Assembly (NCBI GenBank): GCA_963921345.3
Contig: CAWUFE020000001.1
Location: 310,001 to 374,000 of the forward strand
Direction of reading: 5' to 3'
DNA: 64,000 nucleotides
Origin: Hoeflea_A sp963921345
GTDB taxonomy: Bacteria; Pseudomonadota; Alphaproteobacteria; Rhizobiales; Rhizobiaceae
This document shows positions 1 through 8,426 of the stretch, in pieces. How positions within the stretch are numbered: the first letter of the stretch is position 1; each line of letters begins with the position of its first letter. The position numbers were made by a program, and so were the translations under genes. Under the pieces are notes generated by a model that saw nothing but the letters and a program-made list of their open reading frames with translations, was not told the origin of the DNA and made no database searches.

Positions 1-222
1 GGGTCGATCGAAGATGCCCGGACAGCCGCTCGGCCAATTCATTTCGCCGGCGAATGGTACGAAACGCCGATTTACTGGCGCGATCATTTGCCGGCTGAGT
101 TCTACCTCGAAGGACCGGCGGTGATCGAGCAGATGGACACGACCGTCCTGATCGAACCGGGCGACGTGGCCGTGGGCGACGGCGCCGGCAACATCCTGGT
201 CAGCGTGGGAGAAGCGGAATGA
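1..222 (+). CDS. hyuA: Hydantoinase/oxoprolinase subunit A, C-terminal end (partial)
   Basis: Only the last 73 codons lie in the window. The frame is open from base 1 and stops with TGA at 220-222. The peptide contains GPAVIEQMDTTVLIEPG, the C-terminal signature of the HyuA/oxoprolinase A family (ATP-dependent hydrolysis of hydantoins or 5-oxoproline). The stop overlaps the ATG of the next gene in an ATGA arrangement, so A and B subunits are translationally coupled, as is usual for this two-subunit enzyme. The actual substrate cannot be told from this fragment. Confidence 0.85.
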   Translation, partial: GSIEDARTAARPIHFAGEWYETPIYWRDHLPAEFYLEGPAVIEQMDTTVLIEPGDVAVGDGAGNILVSVGEAE

Positions 223-1964
223 GCCTCGACCCGATCACCCTCAGCGTCATCCAGGCCGGACTACAGCAGGTCTGCGACGAAATGGACCTCAGCTTCTCGC
301 GTGCCGCCTTTTCGCCGGTGATCGCCGAGGCGAACGACCGGTCCGACGGCATCTATTCGGCCGTCGACGGGTCGCTGATCGCGCAAGGGGCCGGCGGCCT
401 GCCGGTCTTCGTCGGCACCATGCAGTATTCGACCCGGGTGCTGATCGAGATGATCGCGGCGGGCAGGGCCCCTGCCCCGCACCCCGACGACATCTATATC
501 GTCAACGACCCCTATCTCGGCGGCACCCATCTGATGGATGTGCGTTTCGCCCGGCCGTTTTACCGCAACGGCGAGATTTTCTGCTGGCTGTCGAATACCG
601 GCCACTGGCCGGATATCGGCGGCTCGGTGCCCGGCGGGTTTTCGGCCTCGGCGACCGCGGTCGAGCAGGAAGGGTTGCGGCTGCCGCCGGTCAGGCTGTT
701 CAAGCAGGGTGTGCTCGACGAGGAGCTCTATGCGGTCATCTGCTCCAACATCCGGGTGCCGGACCAGCGCATCGGCGACGTCAAGGCGCAGGCCGCGGCG
801 CTGATGGTCGGCGAAGAGCGGCTGGCGGCGCTGCTCGACCGTTATGGCGACGATACGGTGCGCCAGGCGATCGAGGAATTGCGGCAGCGCGCGGCAACGC
901 AGATGCGCGCCTGCATTTCGGTGATCCCGGACGGGCAGTATTCCTCCGTCGCCTGGGTCGACAGTGACGGCGTCGTCAACGAGCCGCTGGCGATCCGGCT
1001 CACCGTGACCAAGGCGAATGACGAACTGACCTTCGATTTCTCCGGCTCCAGCCCGCCCTGCGCCGGACCGATGAATTCGGTGCTGGCGACGACGCTGAGC
1101 TCGGTCTATCTCGCCATGCGCCATATCTTTCCCGAGGTGCCGATCAGCGCCGGCGCCTTCGAGCCGTTGCAGGTTTTGACGCCCGAGGGCACCTTCCTCG
1201 ACGCGCACTACCCGCGGCCGGTATCGGGCTGCGCGGCGGAGGTCTCGCAGCGTATCGCCGAGGCCGTGTTCGCGGCCCTTGTCGAGGTGCTGCCGGATCG
1301 GGTGACCGCGGCGCCGGCCGGCACCAGCGGCAATTTTGCGCTCGGCGGCCACGACCCGGAGCGCAACCGAGATTTCGTCATGTACCAGCTGTCGGGCGGC
1401 GGCTATGGAGGCAATGACGATCATGACGGCCTGAGCAATGGCTGCTCGACCATCGGCATCTCCAAGGCACCACCGGTGGAGATCATGGAGCAGGCCTTTC
1501 CGGTGCTTTACCACCGCTACGCGCTGCGCGAGGGTTCCGGCGGCGCCGGCGCCCACCGCGGCGGCTTCGGCCTCGACTACGAGCTGGAACTCAGGCGCGG
1601 CCATGCCCGCGCCAGCTTCGTCATGGACCACGGCCGCTTTGGCCCGCAAGGCGCGCTCGGCGGTTCCGACGGCGCCCCCAACGAGGTGACGGTGTGGCGC
1701 GATGGCAAGCCGCACACGCCGGAGCACCTGTCGAAGGAACAGGACATTCCGCTGCAGGCCGGCGACCGCGTGCGGGTGCGCACGCCGGGCGGCGGCGGCT
1801 ACAGCGATCCGATGACGCGGGATCCGGATGCGGTACTGGAGGATGTGCGGCTGGGGCGCTATTCGGCGGACGAGGCGCGCGAACTCTTTGGCGTGGCGAT
1901 CGGGGGAGAGCCGCCGGCGGTGGATGAGGTTAAGACGCAGGAGTTGCGTGGCGGCGACCTTTGA
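219..1964 (+). CDS. hyuB: Hydantoinase B/oxoprolinase family protein
   Basis: A 581-residue protein of typical HyuB length, the partner of the upstream HyuA in an ATP-dependent cytoplasmic hydrolase acting on hydantoins, N-methylhydantoin or 5-oxoproline-like cyclic amides. Family motifs are visible: NDPYLGGTHLMD near residue 95, NTGHWPDIGG near residue 130, and a C-terminal RVRTPGGGGY segment. The start is the ATG overlapping the hyuA stop, so the two form one operon. No other hydantoin-pathway gene follows; the next gene is unrelated and much lower in GC. The family call is firm, the substrate is not. Confidence 0.9.
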   Translation: MSLDPITLSVIQAGLQQVCDEMDLSFSRAAFSPVIAEANDRSDGIYSAVDGSLIAQGAGGLPVFVGTMQYSTRVLIEMIAAGRAPAPHPDDIYIVNDPYLGGTHLMDVRFARPFYRNGEIFCWLSNTGHWPDIGGSVPGGFSASATAVEQEGLRLPPVRLFKQGVLDEELYAVICSNIRVPDQRIGDVKAQAAALMVGEERLAALLDRYGDDTVRQAIEELRQRAATQMRACISVIPDGQYSSVAWVDSDGVVNEPLAIRLTVTKANDELTFDFSGSSPPCAGPMNSVLATTLSSVYLAMRHIFPEVPISAGAFEPLQVLTPEGTFLDAHYPRPVSGCAAEVSQRIAEAVFAALVEVLPDRVTAAPAGTSGNFALGGHDPERNRDFVMYQLSGGGYGGNDDHDGLSNGCSTIGISKAPPVEIMEQAFPVLYHRYALREGSGGAGAHRGGFGLDYELELRRGHARASFVMDHGRFGPQGALGGSDGAPNEVTVWRDGKPHTPEHLSKEQDIPLQAGDRVRVRTPGGGGYSDPMTRDPDAVLEDVRLGRYSADEARELFGVAIGGEPPAVDEVKTQELRGGDL

Positions 1965-2191
1965 GGCTGCAACTTGCGGATATAAACCGTCGTTGATCGT
2001 GCGACGGTGCGCTTTTCATCTTTTTCGCACGAAGACCGTACAACGATCTTCGCGAAATCCCGAGGATTGCATTGCAGCAAATGTCTGCATCGAGCCCCAA
2101 GGCGGACATTGGGCTTTTTGGTTTCGATGTGTTCAACAATGATGTTAGGTTCTCATCGTTTGAACCAATATTCGATTTTCGGACAGAGACT

Positions 2192-2737
2192 GTGCGTATT
2201 CTCGCAATCATATTTGTGTTGCTCCTCGCATATCCAAACGCAACGGCAAATGCCGGAACTGTCGAAGACTTTGAGCAGCTTGCTTATGATCAGTGTTTTG
2301 AAGGCGTTCTAAACGGCCGAATTAGGTTCAGTGGTGATCTTACCCCCATCTCTTATTGGCGTGAGCAGGCACCTGAAAATACTGAGACGAATATGCATAA
2401 GAGTTCTCAATTGGGAGTGGCAGTTGGAGAGATTGGTGGAAATAGCTTTTGTGAAATATTGGTGCCACCCAGTCATTTTGAAGAAAATTCGAACCTTGCA
2501 GATGATTTAGAACAATCATTTAGAAGCTGGGCAGCGGCACAAACAAAAACTGGGTTTGGATCTGTTATCAAGGATTGTTCTACTGATGCGAGCCGTCGCG
2601 ACATAATCCTAGAGAGCAATACGGCCTTAACAGGTAATCTGCATCTTAGGAGCTTCATTCTGATATATGACGATCAGCCCACGATCATATTTGCTGCTAT
2701 GTTGTTGCCGAAAGCAGGCTCGATTATCTGCAACTGA
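2192..2737 (+). CDS. Secreted hypothetical protein, low GC
   Basis: A 181-residue protein that I do not recognise. I choose the GTG at 2192 because it begins a clear Sec signal peptide (VRILAIIFVLLLAY, then an Ala-X-Ala-like site near residue 21). The open frame extends 40 codons further upstream to an ATG at 2072, but that extension would bury the signal. The mature part has three cysteines plus a penultimate one (ICN end), so disulphides in the periplasm are possible. The gene is visibly richer in A and T than its neighbours, with rare-type codons such as ATA and AGG, which suggests recent acquisition. It stands alone between hyuB and a pseudogene. Confidence 0.55.
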   Translation: MRILAIIFVLLLAYPNATANAGTVEDFEQLAYDQCFEGVLNGRIRFSGDLTPISYWREQAPENTETNMHKSSQLGVAVGEIGGNSFCEILVPPSHFEENSNLADDLEQSFRSWAAAQTKTGFGSVIKDCSTDASRRDIILESNTALTGNLHLRSFILIYDDQPTIIFAAMLLPKAGSIICN

Positions 2738-2943
2738 AAACTGCGATTGTGACGGCAGCTAAGTCCGCATTCTGTGAATTCAGATTGGGTTCGTTTTCGC
2801 AAGCGCAGCAAATGTCTTCTTTGACGGATTGCCAAGCAGGATCCGAACGGGCCGTTATTGACGCTCACCCGAAGCGGGCAAAAGAAGAATTGCTGTGACG
2901 CAGGATTTCGGCGGAGCTGCGCCTGTGCCGACCAGTATCGGCC

Positions 2944-3305
2944 TCAATTCAAATTGTGAAATGCCTTGAAGACGATCTGCCACTGGTCATCATCTTTGAG
3001 CAGGGTCAGAGAATCGCGAAAGGCCCGTGTACTCCATTTGTCGCGAATAACTGCAACTGCCGTCTGGCCTGAAATATCAGAGCATCAAGCTGCCAATCGG
3101 GGACCGGCCCTTCGGGGTCGGGTGCGGATTCCGCACAGAAATCGGCGAATTCCTCGGCGCCATCCCATTGAAGCTCGCCGTTGAAAAAGCCGGATGAAAC
3201 AAACCGTGCGTGCAGTGCCTCCAGAAGAAGCCGTTTGTCGCCCCTGTTGAAGCCGGTCACGTAAGCATCGATCACAGCCCGGATTTGCTGTTCATCATCA
3301 TCCAT
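2944..3305 (-). pseudogene. Frameshifted NTF2/SnoaL-like (lumazine-binding-like) protein
   Basis: Reading from the ATG at 3305 (preceded by an AGGGCAAGG ribosome site) gives MDDDEQQIRAVIDAYVTGF and about 75 residues of an NTF2-like fold ending in PDWQLDAL. In frame the protein then turns into nonsense and stops at 3006. Shifting frame at about 3079-3082 restores DISGQTAVAVIRDKW, then a segment ending FKAFHNLN and TGA at 2944-2946. Restoring one base gives an intact protein of about 120 residues, the usual family size. I infer a single-base deletion or a sequencing error. The family is a small cone-shaped fold often annotated as putative lumazine-binding; its function is unknown. Confidence 0.65.
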
Positions 3306-3502
3306 TGCCTTGCCCTCGGCCAGGTATCTCCCAAACTTCCTCGCATCCGCCAAGATGTAGCCCGATCCAGATCGAATGCCTCGTTCGCATGCAGAGCCGT
3401 CATTCGCATGAATGATCGAGTTTACCGGAAGTGCGCGATGCGGCAATTGTCAGCTATGCGCCCAATTAGACCAGTGCTGCGCACTGCATGAATGTCGGAT
3501 TT

Positions 3503-4723
3503 CTATTTTTTCACTAAGCTAATGAAACGACCCCAAGAGCCCTTGCCGCCGCCTCCACGCAACCACGCGTCAATTTCATCAGCAGATTCAGGGAGACCCC
3601 AACCGGAAAGCAGTCCGGTATAATTGCCGGAGATGCCCCCAGACACTTTGAACGCTCCGTAGTCACGAATTGCTTCCACTGCTTTGCGCTGCATCGGCGA
3701 CAATTCCGAAGCTCTGGTTGGGACACCGTTCGGAAACACCGTTGTGAGAAGACTATCGATTAGCGAAAGCGCCTCCGTGGCGCTAGCAGTTGCCAGCTGC
3801 GTACATATTCCATCGACGGCACGTTCGCGATGGTTTGGGCCAATGCATTCCAGACAACGACCGACCAATGTGCTCAAGGTCGATGCATGCGCGATTTGGG
3901 TCTCGGCCAAAGTGTCCAAAGGTCCCGTTAAAATAGCAACGGCTTCGGAATTTACCTCGTCCTTGCGGTAGATCGCGTTTGCACATGCTCCAAGTATCGA
4001 AGTCAACACGTCGGTCGAATTCATGTGCTTCTCAGTGCAACTGGATGTTTCTCGATCACCGAGAACCGCCATCGAAATTGCCGCCATTGCCCCACGCCGA
4101 GTTTCCGACTTCGCAAGGGTGTTCAGCAATGGGATTGTGATGTCGGATCGACGGGGAAAGGACGCGCACAACGCTATTGCGGCGTCTGCAACTGCGTCAC
4201 TCTCGCTTCGAGCAAATGGCAATATGCTCTCGATGTTCCGTTCCACGGCTTCATAGCTATCCCGTCGCCAGATCAGGAATCTGATATCATTTTCCTCGCT
4301 GCCATAATCGGGCTCGTCGCCATTGTCTTCCAGTCCGGTGGCTTCCGCGAACTCATCGTCAGGGTCAGGAAGGTCGGGGAAGATATCAGCTGGATATCCC
4401 AATGCGAGATGGTGAAGATAAGCTACCAAAAACTCATGCTGGGCCGGATCGTCAGGACCATAGCGCAAAATCTCAACAAAGAACGGGACGGTTTTGGCGG
4501 TAACTTGCCAAACTGATCCTTGGTGAAAAACGTTCCCCCAAAGTGTCCAGGTGACGTGCTCAAAGACAGTGCGGCCAGCACGTTTGGCTTGATTTGCAAC
4601 ATCGCCACTCACTTCGTCAGGCAGCATAAGTGCTCTTAGAAGATCGGGCACATCGGTAGCTGGGCCGTATGCATGGTGAAGCTGAGACCATGGCACGGAA
4701 TCAACGTCGTCAAATATGCTCAT
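3503..4723 (-). CDS. HEAT-repeat-like protein of unknown function
   Basis: A 406-residue cytoplasmic protein with no signal or membrane segment. The N-terminus (SQLHHAYGPATDVPDLLRAL) matches a widespread group of HEAT/ARM-repeat proteins that scan helical pairs along the chain. Repeated Ala/Leu-rich helices run from about residue 60 to 360, including an acidic insert near residues 115-145. The C-terminus is Gly-rich (LRGGGGKGSWGR). Proteins of this sort often bind other proteins, and some act as immunity proteins, but nothing nearby encodes a toxin, so no role can be assigned. GC is lower than in the catabolic genes around it. Confidence 0.6.
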   Translation of the reverse strand: MSIFDDVDSVPWSQLHHAYGPATDVPDLLRALMLPDEVSGDVANQAKRAGRTVFEHVTWTLWGNVFHQGSVWQVTAKTVPFFVEILRYGPDDPAQHEFLVAYLHHLALGYPADIFPDLPDPDDEFAEATGLEDNGDEPDYGSEENDIRFLIWRRDSYEAVERNIESILPFARSESDAVADAAIALCASFPRRSDITIPLLNTLAKSETRRGAMAAISMAVLGDRETSSCTEKHMNSTDVLTSILGACANAIYRKDEVNSEAVAILTGPLDTLAETQIAHASTLSTLVGRCLECIGPNHRERAVDGICTQLATASATEALSLIDSLLTTVFPNGVPTRASELSPMQRKAVEAIRDYGAFKVSGGISGNYTGLLSGWGLPESADEIDAWLRGGGGKGSWGRFISLVKK

Positions 4724-4779
4724 ACCCAGTATTTAGGCTGCAACTGGCTGTGCTGTCACGACTACGAAGGATTTGATGC

Positions 4780-5937
4780 TTACGCCTCATTGTCGCGCCG
4801 CTGCACCGGACGCAAGGTGCCTGCCATCACCGCAATTATGAACGCAAAAGCCGCGAGCACGGCGAAGCCCACGCGGATCGACGTTGCCGCGGCTATAAAC
4901 CCGATAAGCGGCGGGCCTGTCAGGAACCCGCCATAGCCGAGAGTCGAGACGCCGGCGATGGCTGCGCCCGGGGGTATGTGGGGGTCGTTGGCGGCGCGGG
5001 TGAAGGCGAGCGGCATGACGACGGCGTAGCCGATGCCCATCAAGGCGAAACCTGTGAGTGCTGCCGGGAAAGATGCAAGCGTCACCGCAATGGCTGCACC
5101 TGTGGTGGCGGTGACACCGGCGAGGCCTGCCGCAACGACCGGGCCGAGGCGCTGGATCACCTGGTCACCGATCAGGCGCATTGCCACCATGGCGACGGAG
5201 AACACCGCGTAGCCGAGTGCTGCGTGGGCTTCGGTTACCCCGGTGGCGAAAACCAGGAAGATGCCGCTCCAGTCGGCCATGGCGCCTTCGCCCAACGCGG
5301 CGCAGAAGGCCACGAAGCCGACGGCGAGAAGGCCGCCTTTCGGCAGGGAGAAGATTGGCGCCGCGTTGCCGGCCGGGCGCAGGTCGGATTGCCATGGGAT
5401 CTTCGCCAAAGGCAGCGCGATCATGGCAAGGGCGGCTCCGACTGTGATGAAATGCGCCGGGACGCCGAGACCGGCGGTGACGGCCAGATAGCCGGAGCCG
5501 GCGCCCAAGCCCGCGCCGAGGCTGAACATGGCGTGAAAGGACGACATCAGCGGCCGGCCGGCGCGGCGCTCGACTTCGCCCGCCCAGGCGTTCATCGCCA
5601 CGTCCATGGCGCCATGGGCGGCGCCGAAGAGGAACAGGGCCGCGGCGAGCCAGAGCGTGCCGGGAGCCAGGGCGATCAGGAATAGAGTCAGCGTGTAGAC
5701 AATCGAGACGCGCCAGGTGATGCGGCTGGCGCCGAAACGGTCGGCGCCGCGGCCGGCCAGGGGGAAAGCGAGGATTGCTCCGGCCGCGAGAAGCAGCAGC
5801 AGGAGGCCGAGATTGCCCGGTCCAAGACCGTGCGTTTCGGCGATGGCGGGAATGCGCGACGCCCAGATGCCGAACAGCGCGCCGTTGAGAATGAACATGG
5901 CGGCGACGGCCCGGCGTGCCTGGCCAATGTTAGACAC
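4780..5937 (-). CDS. MFS transporter (YbjJ-like)
   Basis: A 385-residue inner-membrane protein with about 12 hydrophobic segments evenly spaced from residue 10 to 370. The N-terminal FILNGALFGIWASRIPAI and the following hydrophobic helix resemble the YbjJ/FucP-like branch of the major facilitator superfamily, which moves sugars or small metabolites by proton coupling. Its start codon overlaps the end of the upstream DeoR-type gene by 8 bp, so the two form an operon and the regulator probably controls this transporter. The substrate is unknown. A sugar or sugar phosphate would fit the regulator family. Confidence 0.8.
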   Translation of the reverse strand: MSNIGQARRAVAAMFILNGALFGIWASRIPAIAETHGLGPGNLGLLLLLLAAGAILAFPLAGRGADRFGASRITWRVSIVYTLTLFLIALAPGTLWLAAALFLFGAAHGAMDVAMNAWAGEVERRAGRPLMSSFHAMFSLGAGLGAGSGYLAVTAGLGVPAHFITVGAALAMIALPLAKIPWQSDLRPAGNAAPIFSLPKGGLLAVGFVAFCAALGEGAMADWSGIFLVFATGVTEAHAALGYAVFSVAMVAMRLIGDQVIQRLGPVVAAGLAGVTATTGAAIAVTLASFPAALTGFALMGIGYAVVMPLAFTRAANDPHIPPGAAIAGVSTLGYGGFLTGPPLIGFIAAATSIRVGFAVLAAFAFIIAVMAGTLRPVQRRDNEA

Positions 5938-6685
5938 GGTCTATCTCCACGCCCTGTTTCACAAAATCGGCGCAGGCAGACCGGTCCGCATCGGTTACGA
6001 CGAGATCGATGGTGTCGGACAGTAAAGTCCGATGCCGCGCACGGCGGCCGATCTTGCCGGCGTCTGTGAGCACGATGCAGCGTGCGGCTGACTCTGCCAT
6101 CGCCTGCTTCAGTTGCGACTCCTCGAAATCGTCGGAGCTCATTCCGAAACCGGCTTCGAGGCCGCAGGCGCCCAGCACAGCAACATCCGCCGCCATGTCA
6201 GACAGCCGCGAGGCGGTTTCCTCGCCGACATTGATCCCGCCGTGAACGCTCAGGCGGCCGCCCAGCATGAAGCACTCGACGCCGTTGCGGTGGCAGGCGA
6301 CGGCGACCCAGGGCGACGGCGTCATGACGACCAGCCCGTCGGCCGGCCGCAGGCGCTCGGCCAGGCACAATACGGTGGAACCGCCGTCGAGCAGCAGGGT
6401 GGAGCAGCCGGCAAGCCGCGCCAGCGCCGCATTGGCGATGGCCGCATGGGCCGTGCCCACTGCCGCTACACGGTCCGTGAGCGTTCCCGCCGGCCTGGCC
6501 ACGGGGACAGCGCCGCCGCGGACCCGATGCGCCTTGCCGGCCTCTTCCAAAGCGATGATGTCGCGTCGCACCGTGTCGACCGAAACACCGAATTCACCGG
6601 CGACATCGGTCGCGACGATCTGGCCGCCGTTTGCGAGTCGGTCCGCCAGAAGGCCCTGGCGCGTTTCGGGAATGTTGAGATCCAT
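5930..6685 (-). CDS. DeoR/GlpR-family transcriptional regulator
   Basis: A 251-residue repressor-type protein. Residues 5-60 form the DeoR winged helix (RQGLLADRLANGGQIVATDV, then VSVDTVRRDIIALEEAGKAHRVRGG). The rest is the DeoRC sugar-phosphate sensor, with LLLDGGST near residue 90, VMTPSP near residue 110 and a C-terminal TDA...V.TD pattern. I start at 6685 because this gives the normal DeoR N-terminus; the frame is open far upstream but shows no homology. It lies 5' of the MFS gene with an 8-bp overlap and is divergent from a Tat-exported protein. A periodic TGCA array at 6697-6730 directly precedes the start and is the likely operator. Confidence 0.88.
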   Translation of the reverse strand: MDLNIPETRQGLLADRLANGGQIVATDVAGEFGVSVDTVRRDIIALEEAGKAHRVRGGAVPVARPAGTLTDRVAAVGTAHAAIANAALARLAGCSTLLLDGGSTVLCLAERLRPADGLVVMTPSPWVAVACHRNGVECFMLGGRLSVHGGINVGEETASRLSDMAADVAVLGACGLEAGFGMSSDDFEESQLKQAMAESAARCIVLTDAGKIGRRARHRTLLSDTIDLVVTDADRSACADFVKQGVEIDRV

Positions 6686-6696
6686 CGTTCGTTTCC

Positions 6697-6730
6697 TGCA
6701 GAATATTGCAGAAACTTGCATAACATTGCA
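6697..6730. promoter_or_regulatory. Four TGCA boxes at exact 10-bp spacing, likely DeoR-type operator
   Basis: TGCA occurs at 6697, 6707, 6717 and 6727, separated by six AT-rich bases, so each box falls on the same face of the helix. The array ends 11 bp upstream of the deoR-type start and lies in the 130-bp divergent region with the Tat protein gene. DeoR-family repressors commonly bind arrays of short repeats, so autoregulation and control of both directions are inferred. Confidence 0.5.
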
Positions 6731-6815
6731 GTGACGCGATGACAAGCTTCGGTTGCGCCGGCCCCTTTCAGAGCGCCATACTGTCTCCGTGGCGAAATCA
6801 ACGAGGACCATTCCC

Positions 6816-7316
6816 ATGACCGGATTGCAATTCGACCGCCGTTCCCTGCTTGTGTCGGCCATTGCCGTTACCGCCGGCCTGACGCTGCCGCGTACGGCAC
6901 GGGCGCATGGCGACGTGACGCTGGACCAGGCCAAGGAAATCATCGGCGACCGGCACAAACAGTTCGTGCTCGAAGGCACCGACCGGCGGATGACCGCGCC
7001 GGAGATCGCCGAGCTGGTCACCGGCAACACCATCTATGGCGTGCTTTATGACGACGATCCCTATGTGCTTGCCTTCAGGCCGGACGGTAGCGGCGTGCTG
7101 AAGGTCGCCGACCGGCCCCTCGACCCCGGTCGCTGGTGGATCGATCAGGGCGCCGACACCATCACCTCGCAATGGGAAATCGCCGCTGGCGGCGAGACCC
7201 TCGTGCAGGATTACCATGCAACCGGCGAAGCCGGCGTCTACAAGACGATCACCCAGCCGAAGAACCGCTGGAGCATGTTCCTGATGGAAGAGGGGATTGC
7301 GCCCGGCATGGCCTGA
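6816..7316 (+). CDS. Tat-exported hypothetical periplasmic protein
   Basis: A 166-residue protein starting at the ATG at 6816, preceded by an ACGAGGA ribosome site. The N-terminus carries a twin-arginine-type signal (DRRSLLVSAIAV, ending PRTARA), so the folded protein is probably exported by Tat. The mature part is a small mostly beta protein with GVLYDDDPYVLAFRPDGSG near residue 75 and repeated Trp residues (GRWWIDQ, QWEI). No cofactor motif is visible and I do not recognise a family. It diverges from the DeoR-type regulator and may share the TGCA operator region. It is followed closely by a LysR gene on the same strand. Confidence 0.65.
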   Translation: MTGLQFDRRSLLVSAIAVTAGLTLPRTARAHGDVTLDQAKEIIGDRHKQFVLEGTDRRMTAPEIAELVTGNTIYGVLYDDDPYVLAFRPDGSGVLKVADRPLDPGRWWIDQGADTITSQWEIAAGGETLVQDYHATGEAGVYKTITQPKNRWSMFLMEEGIAPGMA

Positions 7317-7402
7317 ATGGGCCTCCGGCAACTCATAGATTTTCGCGGTCTTTCGTCCCGATCGATTTGCGAATACTATGAATGCGAAACGGGAGGCAGG
7401 GC

Positions 7403-8317
7403 ATGAATCTGCGGCAGCTGGAGGCGTTTCGCGCCACCATCGAATCGGGATCGATCACCGGGGCGGCGGAACTCCTGCACATTTCGCAGCCGAGCGTCAG
7501 CCGGTTGATCGCCGACCTGGAGCGGTCGGTCGGGTTCCCGCTGTTCCGGCGCGCCGGCCGCGGGCTGGCGGCCACCGTCGAGGCGCGGCGCTTCTACCAG
7601 GCGGTGGAAAGCATGTTCATCGGCATCGACCGGCTGCAGGAACTCGCCGGCACCATCCGCACCACCGCCGGCGGCGTGGTGTCGCTCGGCGTCATCCCGG
7701 CGTTTTCGCAGATCGTCATGCCGGAGGTTGTCAGCGAACTCTATGGCGAGCGGCCCGACGTGCAGATCATGGTCTATACGCGCAACACGCCGGCCATCGT
7801 CGATGCGGTGCGCATGCAGCAGTTCGATCTCGGCCTCGTCGGCCGCTCGCCGCCCTATGAGGGCGTGGAACTGCTCTATCGGACCTCGGTGCCCTATGTC
7901 TGCCTGATGCCGCGGGACCATCAGCTGGCGGACGAAGACCGGCTCGACCTCGACGCGCTGGCCGGAACCGAGACCTTCGTCACCTTCGGCGGCGCCTATC
8001 CGGACGAGATGCTGGAAATCGATCATGCGCTGTCGGCGCGGCTGCGGGAGGGTTCGCGCCTCTCCGCCGCCAACATGCCCGTCGCCGCATCGCTGGTGCG
8101 CGGCACCCGGGCGCTTGCCATCGTCGATCCCTATTCGGCGCAGATCGCCGAGCGGCTCGGCGGCGTCACCAGCCGGCCGATCGCCCAGGATCTCAAATAC
8201 AATATCGCCGTCGTCACCCGCGGCCAGGACACGCTGTCCATGGAAGCCCGGCAGCTGGCCGACCTGCTCGTCGACCTGCTGGAGGAAGGGCCGGAGTACT
8301 ATAGAGTTTCTGAATGA
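7403..8317 (+). CDS. LysR-family transcriptional regulator
   Basis: A 304-residue regulator. Residues 1-60 are a standard LysR winged helix (MNLRQLEAFRATIESGSITG, then ISQPSVSRLIADLE). Residues 90-300 form the periplasmic-binding-like effector domain. I start at ATG 7403, which follows a strong GGGAGGCAGG ribosome site; an ATG 21 bp upstream lacks one. It lies about 110 bp upstream of dctPQM on the same strand, so it probably regulates this transporter in response to its substrate or a product of it. No promoter-proximal palindrome stood out in the short spacer. Confidence 0.88.
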   Translation: MNLRQLEAFRATIESGSITGAAELLHISQPSVSRLIADLERSVGFPLFRRAGRGLAATVEARRFYQAVESMFIGIDRLQELAGTIRTTAGGVVSLGVIPAFSQIVMPEVVSELYGERPDVQIMVYTRNTPAIVDAVRMQQFDLGLVGRSPPYEGVELLYRTSVPYVCLMPRDHQLADEDRLDLDALAGTETFVTFGGAYPDEMLEIDHALSARLREGSRLSAANMPVAASLVRGTRALAIVDPYSAQIAERLGGVTSRPIAQDLKYNIAVVTRGQDTLSMEARQLADLLVDLLEEGPEYYRVSE

Positions 8318-8426
8318 AAGGCAGAAACATTTCTATTTGTTCTATGGATCGTCTGCCCATACCCTTCGTGGCAGGACCGATGAAAGGCGCGTCGGGTGCG
8401 TCGGATCGGTCAGGGAGGTACATGCC

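Noticed and set aside
261..1727. Long minus-strand open frame opposite hyuB
   Set aside because: It is the antisense shadow of a high-GC gene: Arg/Gly/Ala-rich, no family motif, and hyuB is certain on the plus strand.
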